Positions 1-11,138 are shown, counted from the first letter of the stretch. The stretch: DNA of 64,000 bases from Hydra vulgaris (GCF_038396675.1 NC_088928.1:17378501-17442500), one strand, 5' to 3'. Notes: generated by a model not told the origin, from the sequence alone. A program made the numbers and translations.

Positions 1-437
1 CACATAAATATTACAATCAAGTTCAGTGTCAACTATATCCTTCATCAAGTAACTACTGTGATTTTTATATTTGGACATCAAAGGACTGGTATTGTGAAAG
101 GATATTGCGGATTATGAATATGGGAAAAAATATAATAAAATGTAAAAAATATTTTGAAGAATGTATTTTACCTGAACTATTTGATAAGTTTTACAGCAAG
201 AAAAATCATTATAACAAAGAAATACCAGATAAAAATTAACTTATAATAATAGAGCACAACTACTTTAAAAAAGGAAAACAAACTTTTTAATGAGCATGAT
301 TACTGCAAAAAATAAGTTTGAAATATTTTGAAATATGTATTGTATTTTAATAAAAATATTTTAGTTTTGATTATAAATTTTAGTTTTAGTTAACAACTCA
401 ATCTCTTTAAATGTTTATAACTATTCCCCTGGATCAA

Positions 438-533
438 TTGAATCACGTGTATTTATCATAAAATTGAATCACGTGTATTTATCATAAAATTGAATCACGT
501 GTATTTATCATAAAATTGAATCACATGTATTAA
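438..533. repeat. 26-bp tandem repeat with E-box, about 4 copies
   Basis: Units begin with TTGAATCACGTG at 438, 464, 490 and 516, so the period is exactly 26 bp. The first three units contain the palindromic E-box CACGTG and the fourth has CACATG. The array lies just downstream (in the transposase's sense) of the decayed transposase on the minus strand. Whether it is regulatory is unknown; simple tandem slippage is sufficient to explain it. Confidence 0.85.
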
Positions 534-539
534 CTAAAG

Positions 540-1300
540 AAGAACAAGCAATAACAATTTTGTCTAGTGTGCATAATCCAGAATCTTTTGTATATAAGTA
601 GTCTAATGGCATAATACTTTATAGAACTTTATATTTGTTACATAACAAACCAATAACTCTCTCCATGTGTACATGAACAAAAGAGATTTTTCGGGTTGAT
701 TCTACATCTAAACAAGATAATTGAAGTTTCCCTTTTGTAAGTCCCGGAATCTTTAATATTCCACAAAAAAAGCCAACACTATCAGCAATATTAAAACCTC
801 TATCAGCTAAAACAATATTTCCAGGAAGTATGTTTTTTTGAAAAATTGAACAATGGTCTGTTAGGTATTTATCACTGACACGTCCTCCCCAAGCCTTAGA
901 AACAAATGTTATCACACCTAGTGAGCTTACACCTATTAAGAATTTAACAGTATTATGATGCTTGTATTGAGACCAAGTTGTTGGTCTTGCGTGTAGATCA
1001 GATGGTTTATTTATGAACATTTTAAAACAATTTATTATACAGCCACTTTTGTTTGTTAATATTTTCGGAAAAATAAAGGCATAGTTGCAATAAGTTTATT
1101 GTGACTAGGCCATTTAATTAAATATTTAATCTGAAGCACATAATATCAGTCCATCTTGAAAATAATTTTGAGGAAGTTGATTTTGAAATTTCAAATCTAT
1201 AAGCAAGGTCTCTGATAGATAGATTTAGTCGTAATCTCATTAGTATTCAAGAAAACTCTTCGAGTAGGATTAAACTGAGTTTTCATTTTCGTTGACAATA
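540..1300 (-). pseudogene. Decayed DDE_Tnp_4-like transposase (HTH_Tnp_4 + DDE nuclease)
   Basis: The longest open stretch (1020 to 619) reads through WSQYKHHNTVKFLIGVSS, FVSKAWGGRVSDKYLT, NIVLADRGFNI and VHVHMERVIGL. These are the hallmark blocks of the DDE superfamily 4 nuclease: an Asp in ADRGF and a Glu in the MERVIG block. Upstream at about 1150-1290 another frame gives LRLNLSIRDLAYRFEISKST, the helix-turn-helix block that precedes the nuclease in this family. Downstream of a stop at 616-618 the frame continues to about 540 with a Leu/Ile-rich tail. A frame break lies between the two domains, and the region from 1020 to 1150 is degraded. No terminal repeats were identified. Family call is confident; the exact subfamily is not. 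Confidence 0.8.
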
Positions 1301-2020
1301 GGCTTCAAAAAGTTAAACAAACATCATAAAATTTTCAAATTTGGTAATCCAGTGAAAAAATTACTCTTGAATCTGTATCAAACCACTTAATAGTTCATAA
1401 ACTAGCTTGTTTTTTATATATGCTCTTTTTCTATTTAATTGATATTTTCAACAATAACATCTGTTTGAACACTAACATCTACTAAGTTTTTGTTATCAAT
1501 TGTGACATTTTTTTGTTATCAATTGTGATTGTTGAACTCCAAACTTAAACTTTTTGTGCCCTAGACTTAGTGATGGAACCCAATCAGGATCATTCTTTGA
1601 GAAAAGTGAAGGTTTACCTAAATAAAAAAAGAAAAATGTTGAACATGTAATGGCATTATATATTCAAAGTTATAAAAATAAATTAAAGGTAAAAATTTTA
1701 CCTGTAATAAAATGGTCGCTGCAGATTCGAGTGTGTAGAACTTCAGAATTACAACTTTTGTTAACTACTTTTGGTAAAACGATTAGAATGATTGAACACC
1801 CGAATACAGCACAAAAGTTCACCATATTATAATATTTTTTTCTGTAACAAATATTTCCATATTTATATATGGGACTTTAATTTGAAAAAAAAAAAACATT
1901 AATCATATAAAAAAAATTTATTTATTTTGCATTCGTTAATATATAGATAAACATAAAATATATATACTATACAATACTATGAATATAATAATAAGAAATT
2001 TAGTTCCGTTGGCTTAGTTG
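1301..2020. other. AT-rich interval without a recognisable gene
   Basis: Only short unsupported ORFs (for example a 60-codon one at 1650-1832) are present, with no recognisable motif and no homologous copy elsewhere in the window. Around 1490-1530 a short direct duplication of a TTTTGTTATCAATTGTGA unit is visible. Confidence 0.5.
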
Positions 2021-2934
2021 TCCTCCATAATGGCAGAATTTGAAGCAAAACTTCTTAATTATTTCATGACGGTGAATAAGTAGCCTTGTTTCCTTTAAGT
2101 GTAAACTCAAAAAACAAAAATTATTATATTTTTAAATTTTTTTAAAGTTATATAAATAAAATGCCAGTCTATAATTACTCTGTTGAAGATGTTTGGCAAT
2201 ATGTCTCTGATGGAATAATAAATTATTATAATAAAAAAATGTCAACTTTGTGATATGTGTATATATAACCCATTATTTAAGTTAAGCTTTTATATTATTC
2301 ATGATTAAGAGTTATTATTGTGTATGTGATATTATTGTATGTTTCTGAAGTTAATTTTGTACTTCATCTCTGCATCTCAAAACCCACTAGACTTGTAGAC
2401 TTATTTGTCAATTTTGCTCAGAACTATTAGTCAATTTTGTTATATACTTAAGTATTGCAATTAAGTACTACAAGATATACTTATTGAAAACAATTTAAGA
2501 TTAAATTAACTGTAAATTTATTATGGATTTAAACTTAATTTTCAAAAAGTGACCTTAGGTACAATGTACTTAGGGCCACTAATTTTTAAACCCTTCTACT
2601 TGATAGAACTTTATTAGTATAAGTCAATATACTTATTTTAATACAAAGTAATTAGTATAGAGATGTGATTGCATCGGTTTCGCCATTTTTAGACAAGTCT
2701 GGGTCCTTGAATTTGGGCATTGAAAAAATCTGGCCATGGGTATACAAACTTTCCCTAAACCTTATTATGGACCTCATGCCTTAACAAAACTTGGAAAAAT
2801 ATATATTATTACAATTACTGATCATTGAAGTAAATATCCAAAGCATCCAACTACCGGCCAGTCTCGCTCACTTCCATACCTTGCAAAATTATGGAAAGTA
2901 TTTTACAAAAAAGAATAATGAAACACTGCGTTGC

Positions 2935-3056
2935 TAATGGTCTAATTTCTCCAAATCAGCATGGCTTTGTTCATAGTAAGGGATATGTATCAAACCTTTG
3001 ATACACATCCCTTACTATGAACAAAGCCATGCTGATTTGGAGAAATTAGACCATTA
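2935..3056. repeat. Near-perfect palindrome, 60-bp arms, 2-nt loop
   Basis: Positions 2935-2994 and 2997-3056 are reverse complements with one mismatch, separated by CC. The left arm is genuine RT coding sequence (NGLISPNQHGFVHSKG); the right arm is its inverted copy, displacing or inserted into the coding that should lead to the motif A region. Confidence 0.95.
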
Positions 3057-3555
3057 GAAACTCGGGATATTATGAAGCAACTCACTGCAGACGCGCAGTA
3101 GACGTCATTTACACAGACTTTGCAAAGGCGTTTGACAAAGTACCACATAAACGCCTTCTTCATAAGCTGAGAGCGTACGGTATTCAAGGCGCTCTTCTTG
3201 ACTGGATCACAGCTTGGCTAACCAATCGATGTCAACGAGTGGTTATAAACGGCATTACTTCTGAATGGAAAGCAGTCACTAGTGGAGTGTCTCAAGGCTC
3301 GGTCTTGGGCCCATTGCTATTCGTAATCTTTGTAAACGACCTGCCGGACAGTATTACTCATCATATAAAACTGTTTGCCGACGACAGCAAAATAATAGGG
3401 ATAATTAAAAAGGAGTCGGACAACATCACTCTCCAAGACAACGTTGACAGAGCAGTGAAATGGTCACATATTTGGCTCTTGCATTTCAACGTTGAGAAAT
3501 GCAAAGTAATGCATGTTGGGCGCGGATGTAACAAGTCAACGTGCAAATACTCAAT

Positions 3556-3592
3556 GACGGGTGCCGTCGACGTTTGGTCGACGGCACCCGTC
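3556..3592. repeat. Perfect palindrome, 16-bp arms, 5-nt loop
   Basis: GACGGGTGCCGTCGAC at 3556-3571 and its exact reverse complement at 3577-3592 flank GTTTG. It sits in the RT thumb region and coincides with a change of reading frame. Confidence 0.95.
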
Positions 3593-4434
3593 GTCCTCTC
3601 GAAGAAACCGCAGTCGAAAGAGACCTTGGTGTGATGGTCTCGAATGACCTTAACGTTAGACCGCAAATAGAGTCAGCCGCATCAGTAGCAAATAGAGTGC
3701 TAGAGCGACTCAAAAAAACATTTCGCAGTCGCAATTTTTATTTATGGCGCACTCTGTATCTCACTTACATTCGCCCCCATCTTGAGTTTGCTGTACAAGC
3801 CTGGTCACCGCATTTAAAATCAGACATTGCCATTCTCGAGCAAGTCCAACATCGAGCAACAAAAACAATATCGACTATTAAACACATGATCTATGAAGAT
3901 CGACTCCAACGGCTCGGTTTAACAACTCTTGAAGAAGGCCGCAAAAGAGCAGATCTTATCGAGCAATTCAATATCACTCGTAAACTCGAGCTTGTTAGTT
4001 TTGTCGTTCCGCAAAAAATTTCAAAAAGTAAAGATAAGTATATTCTAAGAGGCCATAATCATAAACTAGAACGTCAGATGGTAAAAAACTGCGAGGAGCG
4101 GTATAACTTTTTTTCAAATAGAATTGTCGCCCCATGGAATGCGCTTTCGCAAGAAGCAGTGAACGCTCAATCCATCAACGCTTTCAAAAACAACATAAGA
4201 AAGTAACTTAATAGATACAATTGCTGCTTTGTCTGTGGCTTCTGTATCTCCATGTTCGTCAGCATAGGGGGGCCTGGTGTAGCACCTTTTCATCAAATTA
4301 TAAATAGATTATTGTATTTGTATTTGATCACTGAATAATAATAATAGAAAAAAAAAAAATATATATATATATATATATTGAAAAATTAACAAACTTTAAA
4401 AAACTCTAACGTTCTTGATTATTTGATAAAGTCT

Positions 4435-5030
4435 GCTTCTTTTCCTCAAACCAATCAACAAGAAAAAGGTTCAGAGTTTAAACTGGTAATGGTAAAGCTT
4501 TGTAAAAAGCTATTTGTTAATGATAGTATCATTGTAAAAGAGGGCTGTCGAAGTTCAAATTTTTCTAAAGTTTTTAAAGTTCTTTTAAGTTTGTCAATAC
4601 AGTCTAAAAACAAGTTCTTCAATATTTTAAGAGACTCATCTGGTTGGCTTGATGGCACCTTGATTGATATAGCACAGTCTGTTTTTATATCAGTTTTCTA
4701 AAATATTTGGGTTTCCAAGTTTAAAATACCTGGGTTTTTTGTGAATTTTTAGTTATTATAATTCAGGTGGTTTTTCAGAAAGTTACAGTATTATGCAAAT
4801 GATTAATGATAGAAAATCATATTTGGTGGTTCTAAGTAATGCGTCCTGATGTTGTTTCACATTCGAAGTGTGTTTAGTTTTAGATTTACTTTTTAATAGT
4901 TTAAGTAAAGATGATGCACTTTTGTTAGTGCATAGAGTTGCATATGAAAATGATTGTGATCTTTTCGAAAAAGGAAATGCAACAGCTTTGTGTAGCAGTA
5001 TCAAACCAAATTTAATAATATGAAAAGATC
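4435..5030 (+). pseudogene. Possible Ulp1-like cysteine protease remnant of a transposon
   Basis: In broken plus-strand frames I read DSSGWLDGTLIDIAQSVF, then ESYSIMQMINDRKSY-like and LDLLFNSLSKDDALLLVHRV followed by ENDCDLFEKGNATAL. The inverted copy preserves the last block as FCDSLFNSLSKDDAPWLLHR and ENDCDLFEKGNAT, so the frame is conserved between copies. The order GWL...IDIAQ, then a possible His region, then a D-S-L-F block resembles Ulp1/SENP-like C48 protease domains that occur in some DNA transposons. The catalytic Cys is not visible, and the resemblance is from memory of the family pattern, so this is tentative. Confidence 0.35.
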
Positions 5031-6063
5031 ATTATCATTAACTATATGTATATATAACTATATATAATATAACTATATATAATATAAATATAAACTATAT
5101 ATAATAATTATATGTAATTATATAGTAACTGTATAATAACTATAATAATTTTTATTAATAAATAATCTATAATAAAATATATAATTAAATATGAGACAAC
5201 ATTATCTGAAATGTATTGAGAATGGTAAATTAGAGATGTTTCTTTTTGTTAGTGTGTTATATAGTCATAAAAGTTGTGCCTTTAGTACTATCATTGTTGT
5301 GAAAGTATCCTATTATTTCTGCTGTTTTTGTTTTTGTTTTTATGACTTATTTGAATATTTAAATTTAATCAATATACATAAATACGTTTTTTTGTTTTTT
5401 ATTGCTGGTTTGTTTATGTGCCTTATGTTTTAGTTAATATTTAAAAAGTTCATTACTTATTTTATTTTTGTAAGTGTCTTATAGATGTCTAAAATAATAC
5501 ATTTGGCTAATTTAGGTCAACTATTGCTTTTTCTTTATTTTGTTATTGGCATGATGATTTATTTTGCTCACTTTGTAGTTGTTTATTTCTTACTGTTATC
5601 AGTTATTCAATTTATCAACTAGGGTTATCGATATAAGTATACTTATATCGACTTATATCTTACCTGTAGGCTAGAGTAATAACTATTATCATTATTTTTC
5701 GTTACAAAACTGAAACCCTTTACATTAGAGGAACAATTGTAGGTAGATGACAGTAGCAACATCAATTTTTAAAAAAATTGAAAAAAGTTCCCCCACCTTT
5801 TTTTTTTTTTTGTGCACACATCGCACAGTTTGACTATCGGTTTCAATTTCACACTGACTTTTTATATGACGTTCTATACTGCTTTTAAGCACATTCCAGT
5901 CAGCTGTTTCCATTTGTTTATAAACAAGACATTTACCGATGGTAGTTAGTTTAGTAGTTTGTTAATAGATGTTGTTTATCATCTTTGTTTTGATCCCAAC
6001 TATACCGTGTGAAGTGTGAACTCGTTTGAATATTTTTGTTTTCAGTGCAAGATTGTCAATAAA

Positions 6064-7846
6064 ATGTCTTATAGAAATTCCAGCAACAGTGTAAAGTCAA
6101 ACAGGTATATTTGGATGAAGAATCTACCCTTCTTTTCTAAACAGAAAAGGAATCCAAGTATTCCATCTGTTGAAAAGCTAACCAATCTCACACGGATGCC
6201 GACAAATCGTCAAATTCTTAGAAACTTCACTTTTCTGTTCAGCAGCGAAAAACGGCGACTGGATCGAATCGAAATTATGATTACGGATATAGAATTGCTC
6301 TGGAGGGAAATTCTAGACTTTCCACTATTATCCAGCGCACTCATCAGAAAGAAGCTCAATAGTCTGATTGATCTATATGACAAAAACAAAAAGAAACCGT
6401 CTGATAAATTCACTGCAACACCTTCTCAGTTATTTGATGTCACTAACGTTAATGGAGAATGGAAAAGCACGGAGGTTAAATAGCTCTACCAGAGGCAAGT
6501 TAAGAGTGGAGGAAAGATTGGTTATTCAATGGTCAAACAAACCCCTTTGGAATCAATCCACCCAAGAAAACGAATCCGACTATCAACAACTCAACCTCAA
6601 GCCAGCTCTTCTCAATCCCAACCCACACAAACACATGATAGTGACTCACAATCTTCAGATTCTGAAACCTCTGATTCTTCAACCGAGTCGCCAACCTCTT
6701 CTTCCACGTCATCTTCTCCTGAATGCAAACCGAAATACCAAAGATCAAGCACTACAACAGCGGGTTTACTAGTACTGAAAAACAACAATTCTACACATAA
6801 AGCACATGACGTTCTTGCAACCATTGCTGAACATGGTCATGATGTGCCGGTTCCAAGTCAAGCGGGTGTCTGGAAACGTGTAATCTCTGAAGGACAGAAA
6901 ATGAAAACCAAAATTGTTCAAAAACTTCAAAGCAAAGATCTCTATTATTTCCAGTTTGATGGTAAAAGAATGCAAGGGGAAGAGTATCAAGTCGTTCTGC
7001 TGAAAAATTTGACAACCGAAATCAACCTCGGTATTCTTAAATGTGAGAGTAGTTCTGCCGCGGCCATTCACAAGGAACTACATCAGCTAATTGATGAATA
7101 CGTTGCTTGGGAAAATATTCGCATGATAATCTAAGACACGACCGCAGTAAATACTAGTCGTTTGCACGGGATTGTAAAGCTTATACAGGATGATGTCTTG
7201 AGCAAGGGTTTTCAGAAGCCACAATATATTGGCTGTCAGCACCATGTGCTCAACCTCCTTCTGAAGCATGTCATGGATTTTCTTATTCAAGAGCCAACGA
7301 CCAAACCAGAACTCAACTATTCCTTCATTAACAAATTAACAGAAAACTATGTCTCTCTTCAGGCTGATTACCACCTCGTTGCGACAGATGATGTTAACAA
7401 AGACGAGAACCCTGGATGGCGAGATGATTTTAAGTTCTTGTATGAACTATGTCAGGCATATCGTCATTACAAAACAACATCACGTTGGCCTAGAATCAGC
7501 TGGAAGAAACTCCCAAATTTACACCAGGCAAGATGGAACTCACGTGCGATATATGCTATTATAGCATTATTTCTGATACCAGTGGCGCAGTATCCTCGCT
7601 CCAGCATGCGACTTCATCTGCTACGAATCGGCAAATGCTTGGTTCCATTCGCAACACTACAATGAAGCGTCCTTCAATGAACTGATTACCTATCTCATGA
7701 AGATAAAATGCAAGAAAGCAGTTAAGTGTTTGGAGACGCATTGGTCAGTCGAAGAATCATTAATTGACATTCCCAGATCTAACCAAATTGCTCCATCTAA
7801 ATTGATGGAGGAACTTCATGCAAAATCAAAAAAATTGAATTTTTGA
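6064..7846 (+). pseudogene. hAT-like transposase, nearly full length, two stops and one frameshift
   Basis: A single frame runs from ATG at 6064 (an ATT-type upstream extension to 6016 is less likely) to about 7590, interrupted only by TAG at 6481-6483 and TAA at 7132-7134. After a frameshift near 7590 another frame gives DFICYESANAWFHSQHYNEA and ends at a TGA at 7844-7846. Total about 590 codons. Motifs in order: a Ser/Thr-rich low-complexity linker (6600-6730), YYFQFDGKRM (candidate first catalytic Asp), MII-stop-DTTAVNT (candidate second Asp, with the stop immediately before it), IGCQHHVLNLLLKHVMD (the C-x2-H-x-LNL motif of hAT elements) and ARWNSRAIYAI (RWNS motif). Candidate imperfect terminal repeats, with an AAAAAAGT followed by a C-run, lie at 5783-5800 and, inverted, at 8028-8052. 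The few disabling changes suggest recent inactivation. hAT membership rests on the CxxH and RWNS motifs. Confidence 0.72.
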
Positions 7847-7849
7847 ACT

Positions 7850-9170
7850 TGAAGTTCATAGCAAAAACTATTTTTTAAACATTTCTTGTACATTTTGGAC
7901 AAATTGCTAGCTGTTCTGTATCTTATTTGTTAATAAAAGTTGCTTAATTATTACTATTACTCTTTTGAATAAAGCAAAAACACATGTCATTTTTAAAAAA
8001 AATTATTTTTTCACTTTTTTCTTCCGAACAAGGAGGGGGGGACTTTTTTTAAAAAAAAATCAAAAATGCAATTTATATTCGTCAATTACTCATAAACTTT
8101 CCTCGATTGCAAGTGGTTTCATAAAAAAATTTTTTTGTTATCACACTACTGTAGGCACATAGCCTGAAAATTTTAAAACAACCATATTCTAAAATGTTAT
8201 ATATCATTAAAAAGCCCTTTAATACAGAATTTTAAAGGTGAAAAAATTATAAAAAACGAACAATTAGACAAAAAGTTATGTCGTTTTTAGTACCAAAAAT
8301 TTGATATGGGGATTTGTTGAGGAAATTGTGGTCAAAATTTAGTTTTTCTTAACCTAAATTGTTATAACTTTGCTAAATATTATCGAAATGCCTAAAACTT
8401 GGTATGAAAAGGTAAGTATAACAGTGGGCTACAAAATTAAAATAGCCTCTGCTCACTGGGCCTATCCAGGGGGCTAGAGGGGGTGCCGAATCACCACCTA
8501 TATCACCTAAAAAAACATTTTTCTTCCATAATAGAGCGTCTTTTTGTGAAATTAGTTATTTCTATATATAACTTTTATTATAATTTGCTCCTACACCACC
8601 ACTTCATATAAAAGGTGTATCTTTGTGTTAGGGTGGATATGAAGAAGATAGTCAACACACCCTATTATCAAAAACAATTCATTCTTATAAACATTTTTAT
8701 ATACAGATATATACAGATTAATAAAGTTTAATTCCTCTAGTTTTTGAAAAATATCCATGTTACTATATAATTCATTAAAATAAATCAAAAAAATATGCTT
8801 TTTCATCACTGTCGAAATACAAACTTCAAAAAGCATGGCACAGAATTTTAGTACTAATATCAGTTCCGTAAAACGCGGAATTCTACGTACCTAATATAAG
8901 ATATATTTAATAGGTACAGTAAATAAAGTCAATTAATAAAAAATTGTCTTTTGTTTTTTTCTGCGAAAAAATCAGAATACTTTCCTTACTCTGCGAATGA
9001 ACTAACAATTACAATAAACTTCCTTGAGAGATGACTATTTTATTTAGTATCATAAATACGGGTGAATGACCTAAAAAAAAAGCTTTTTCTTAAAAATACG
9101 TTTCATTGTCATATCTTTCTTTTTTTTTTTTTTTTTAAATATAATTGTAATTAAAAACTTAATTACAATT
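7850..9170. other. Non-coding AT-rich flank of the hAT-like element
   Basis: No ORF with a recognisable motif. 8150-8550 is slightly less AT-rich (contains GGGCCTATCCAGGGGGCTAG near 8458) and could be element 3' non-coding sequence. 8560-9170 shows nothing I can name beyond T-runs at 9118-9136 and a small palindrome at 9139-9170. Confidence 0.4.
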
Positions 9171-9174
9171 ATTT

Positions 9175-9351
9175 AGGTATAATACTAGTTTCTTGTGTAT
9201 TCTTTACTAATGTAATAAACTAATATCTAATTAGTTTAATTAACATTTTTTTATTATTTAATTTAAATAAGATAAAAATTTTAAGTTTAATTATTTAGAA
9301 ATTAGTTTATTAACATTAGTAAAGAACACACAAGAAACTAGTATTATACCT
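9175..9351. mobile_element. MITE with about 50-bp terminal inverted repeats
   Basis: 9175-9224 (AGGTATAATACTAGTTTCTT...) and 9301-9351 are reverse complements with one mismatch and one single-base indel. They enclose about 76 bp of AT-rich DNA with no coding. Size and structure fit a miniature inverted-repeat transposable element. I could not settle its superfamily or target duplication. Confidence 0.75.
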
Positions 9352-9401
9352 GAATCTAGTAGTTATTCACTAGGTTTCACTAATAGGTTATAACTAGTTA
9401 T

Positions 9402-9596
9402 AACCTATTAGTGGAACCTATTAGTGGAACCTATTAGTGGAACCTATTAGTGGAACCTATTAGTGGAACCTATTAGTGGAACCTACTAGTGGAACCTATT
9501 AGTGGAACCTATTAGTGGAACCTATTAGTGGAACCTATTAGTGGAACCTATTAGTGGAACCTATTAGTGGAACCTATAGGTGGAACCTATAAGTGG
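9402..9596. repeat. 13-bp minisatellite, about 15 copies
   Basis: Unit AACCTATTAGTGG repeated head to tail with very few variants (AACCTACTAGTGG, AACCTATAGGTGG, AACCTATAAGTGG at the right end). It is preceded by an inverted half-unit (CACTAATAGGTTATAAC), so the left edge is itself palindromic. It lies about 50 bp from the MITE. Confidence 0.95.
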
Positions 9597-9616
9597 AACT
9601 ACTATAGTAGTTAACT

Positions 9617-10535
9617 ACTAGTTTCTAGCAAGCAATCTTTGGAAAAACCTCTCAGTTTCTTTGCATATGATAATAACACTTATGGTTGGTTTAATCAATC
9701 CTCCTGTCTCAGAATTTTAAAAAGCTATTTTGTTTAAAATGAAAAGGAAGTACTAATGTATTCTGACAATTGATGGAGATAATTTTTTTTTATGTCATTT
9801 TAGCTACATATCCAGCAATATATGAGACAAAAGCTTTTTTGTATTCAAATAGATTGCTGCAGTTTGGAATATCTGCATAATCGTGGTCACAATTAGTTGG
9901 TTTTCTCTCCAACAAATCATATTTTCTTATCAATTCAATTTCGCCAGATATTTTAGTACTGGAGTCAGCAAAAGAAAACTTTAAAACTTTAAATATATGA
10001 GTTTTATCTCTAATGCTGCAGTTTCCATTTGAAAATTAAATGGTACTTCGCATCAAGAGTTGTTTATATGTGGCTGTGAATTGTTGGCAATTGATATTGT
10101 TGTTAAACATTCTTGCAAATCTCACAGCTCCAATAAAGAGCTTGTAAGATGATTTTGACTGAGCTTATATGTTAAATAATTTTATGGTGAACCTTTTATT
10201 TCTATTCAGTTGAGAAATATATCTTAAACAGATTTAATTGCTGCCAAATATTCAATGAAATCTGTTTTTAGGCTAGACAAGATCATTTGCGTAACAGTTA
10301 ATCTCTTGAAGGCTAATGATGTTATTATATGCCATGTCAAGAAATAGAAACCAAAGAGTCTTGTTACATGCATACAAAGCTGACTTGTATCCTTTGGGAA
10401 TTAGGCTTCTTGAATTTAATATGTCATATAATCAATCTATTATGCAAGTAAACTCAACAGCATATTTACAAAATTATTTAGCTGCTACATACAGTTCATT
10501 CATACAAAAAAAGTCAGCAAACTATAATATGCAAC
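9617..10535 (-). pseudogene. P-element/THAP9-like transposase remnant (C-terminal half)
   Basis: Reading right to left on the minus strand in several frames: FDILNSRSLIPKGYKSAL (10.40-10.45 kb), ARMFNNNINCQQFTATYKQL, CDHDYADIPNCSNLFEYKKA, VSYIAGYVAKM, then GGLIKPTISVIIICKETERF and FQRLLARN at about 9630. The YIAGYV...GGLI.P...V..IC...E..F order is the signature of the C-terminal region of P-type (THAP9-like) transposases. Several stops and frameshifts separate the blocks. The N-terminal THAP finger is not found in the flanking sequence. Confidence 0.72.
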
Positions 10536-10540
10536 CATAA

Positions 10541-11138
10541 TACTTAACAGTAACTTAAATAAATGTGTTTTTACATACATTTGTATCATCAATTGTATTG
10601 AATGATTATCCTTTAAATTATAAGAAATGATTATTTACTTTTTATTTGTTTTAAAAGTTGTTCTAATTAACTATAATTCAAACCTGTTTTTTTTTTTACC
10701 AGTATAAGTGACACTTTTCACAAAATTGAGAATGTAAAATTGTAGGAAAACATGATTACTGCTTACCATGCTGTTATGTTATTAACTTTCTCGTCTACAG
10801 CATTGGGTAACTAAGAACTAAAAGGTACATAAATTATATATAAAACTAAAATTGTAAATTTCACTAATGCCATTTAATAATAAATTCAATTATTAAAAAA
10901 GATAATTTTTTTTCTCTAATATATAAAAAATTCATTTTTTTTCTCATATTTTTTACAAATTTATTAGTCTTATTTAATTAATTTCTTTTGTATTTTGATT
11001 AGCCATATAAATGTATATCAGTTTCAGCGCTAGGAAATAAAATCGCCGCCATCTTAGAACGCCAATTTTGGCTTCAACTTTTTTCGGAAAAAACAATAGA
11101 ATCCGCTATCCAATTACATTTTGAGATCAGTGGACTTA
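10541..11138. other. AT-rich interval without a recognisable gene
   Basis: No supported ORF. The right edge abuts the Tc1/mariner-type element at its TA target site (11137-11138). Confidence 0.5.

Larger units (their letters stand above)
2838..4206 (+). pseudogene. Reverse transcriptase of CR1/Jockey-like LINE, 5'-truncated
   Basis: Translation begins at ASNYRPVSLTSIPCKIMES (2847 on), a classical RT N-terminal block. It continues with VDVIYTDFAKAFDKVPHKR (motif A, catalytic Asp), GVSQGSVLGPLLFVIFVNDL, LFADDSKIIG (motif C, both Asp kept) and the thumb/C-terminal region TYIRPHLEFAVQAWSPHL. The last open stretch (3541-4206) ends with NFFSNRIVAPWNALSQEAVN, the usual C-terminus of this LINE group. 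No endonuclease is present. The frame is broken twice, each time at a palindrome: at 2935-3056 and at 3556-3592, where reading continues in another frame. It cannot encode an active enzyme. Confidence 0.88.
2838..4378 (+). mobile_element. CR1/Jockey-like LINE fragment inserted in the dispersed repeat
   Basis: The inverted copy near 46.0 kb is an empty site: its sequence runs continuously across the point equivalent to 2837/4379. The insert carries a 5'-truncated reverse transcriptase and ends in an AATAATAATAATAG plus A-run and (AT)n tail, as expected for target-primed integration of a LINE with a simple-sequence 3' end. The insert looks more GC-rich than its surroundings. Confidence 0.8.
2030..5637 (+). 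repeat. Dispersed repeat, left copy (inverted relative to 44.9-47.0 kb)
   Basis: Segments at about 2040-2837 and 4379-5637 match the minus strand of 44866-47045 in the same order, with frequent substitutions and small indels. Anchors include GGAAACAAGGCTACTTATT (complement at 2076-2094 and 47028-47046), AAAATGCCAGTCT near 2159, and the end CTAGGGTTATCGATATAAG at 5620-5638. The right copy has no DNA corresponding to 2838-4378, so that part is an insertion in this copy. The shared end beginning CTAGGG resembles hAT-type termini, but the opposite terminus is not clear. A weak coding signal (4435-5030) is shared by both copies. Confidence 0.8.

Noticed and set aside
5191..5433. 80-codon Phe/Tyr-rich ORF also present (71 codons) at 45070-45285, minus strand
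   Set aside because: Shared because both lie in the dispersed repeat; T-rich composition and poor conservation of ends suggest chance reading, not a membrane protein gene.
9402..9596. CRISPR-like regular repeat
   Set aside because: Direct 13-bp units without spacers; a minisatellite in a eukaryotic context.
10316..10540. 74-codon plus-strand ORF
   Set aside because: It is antisense to the P-type transposase remnant, whose motifs are on the minus strand.
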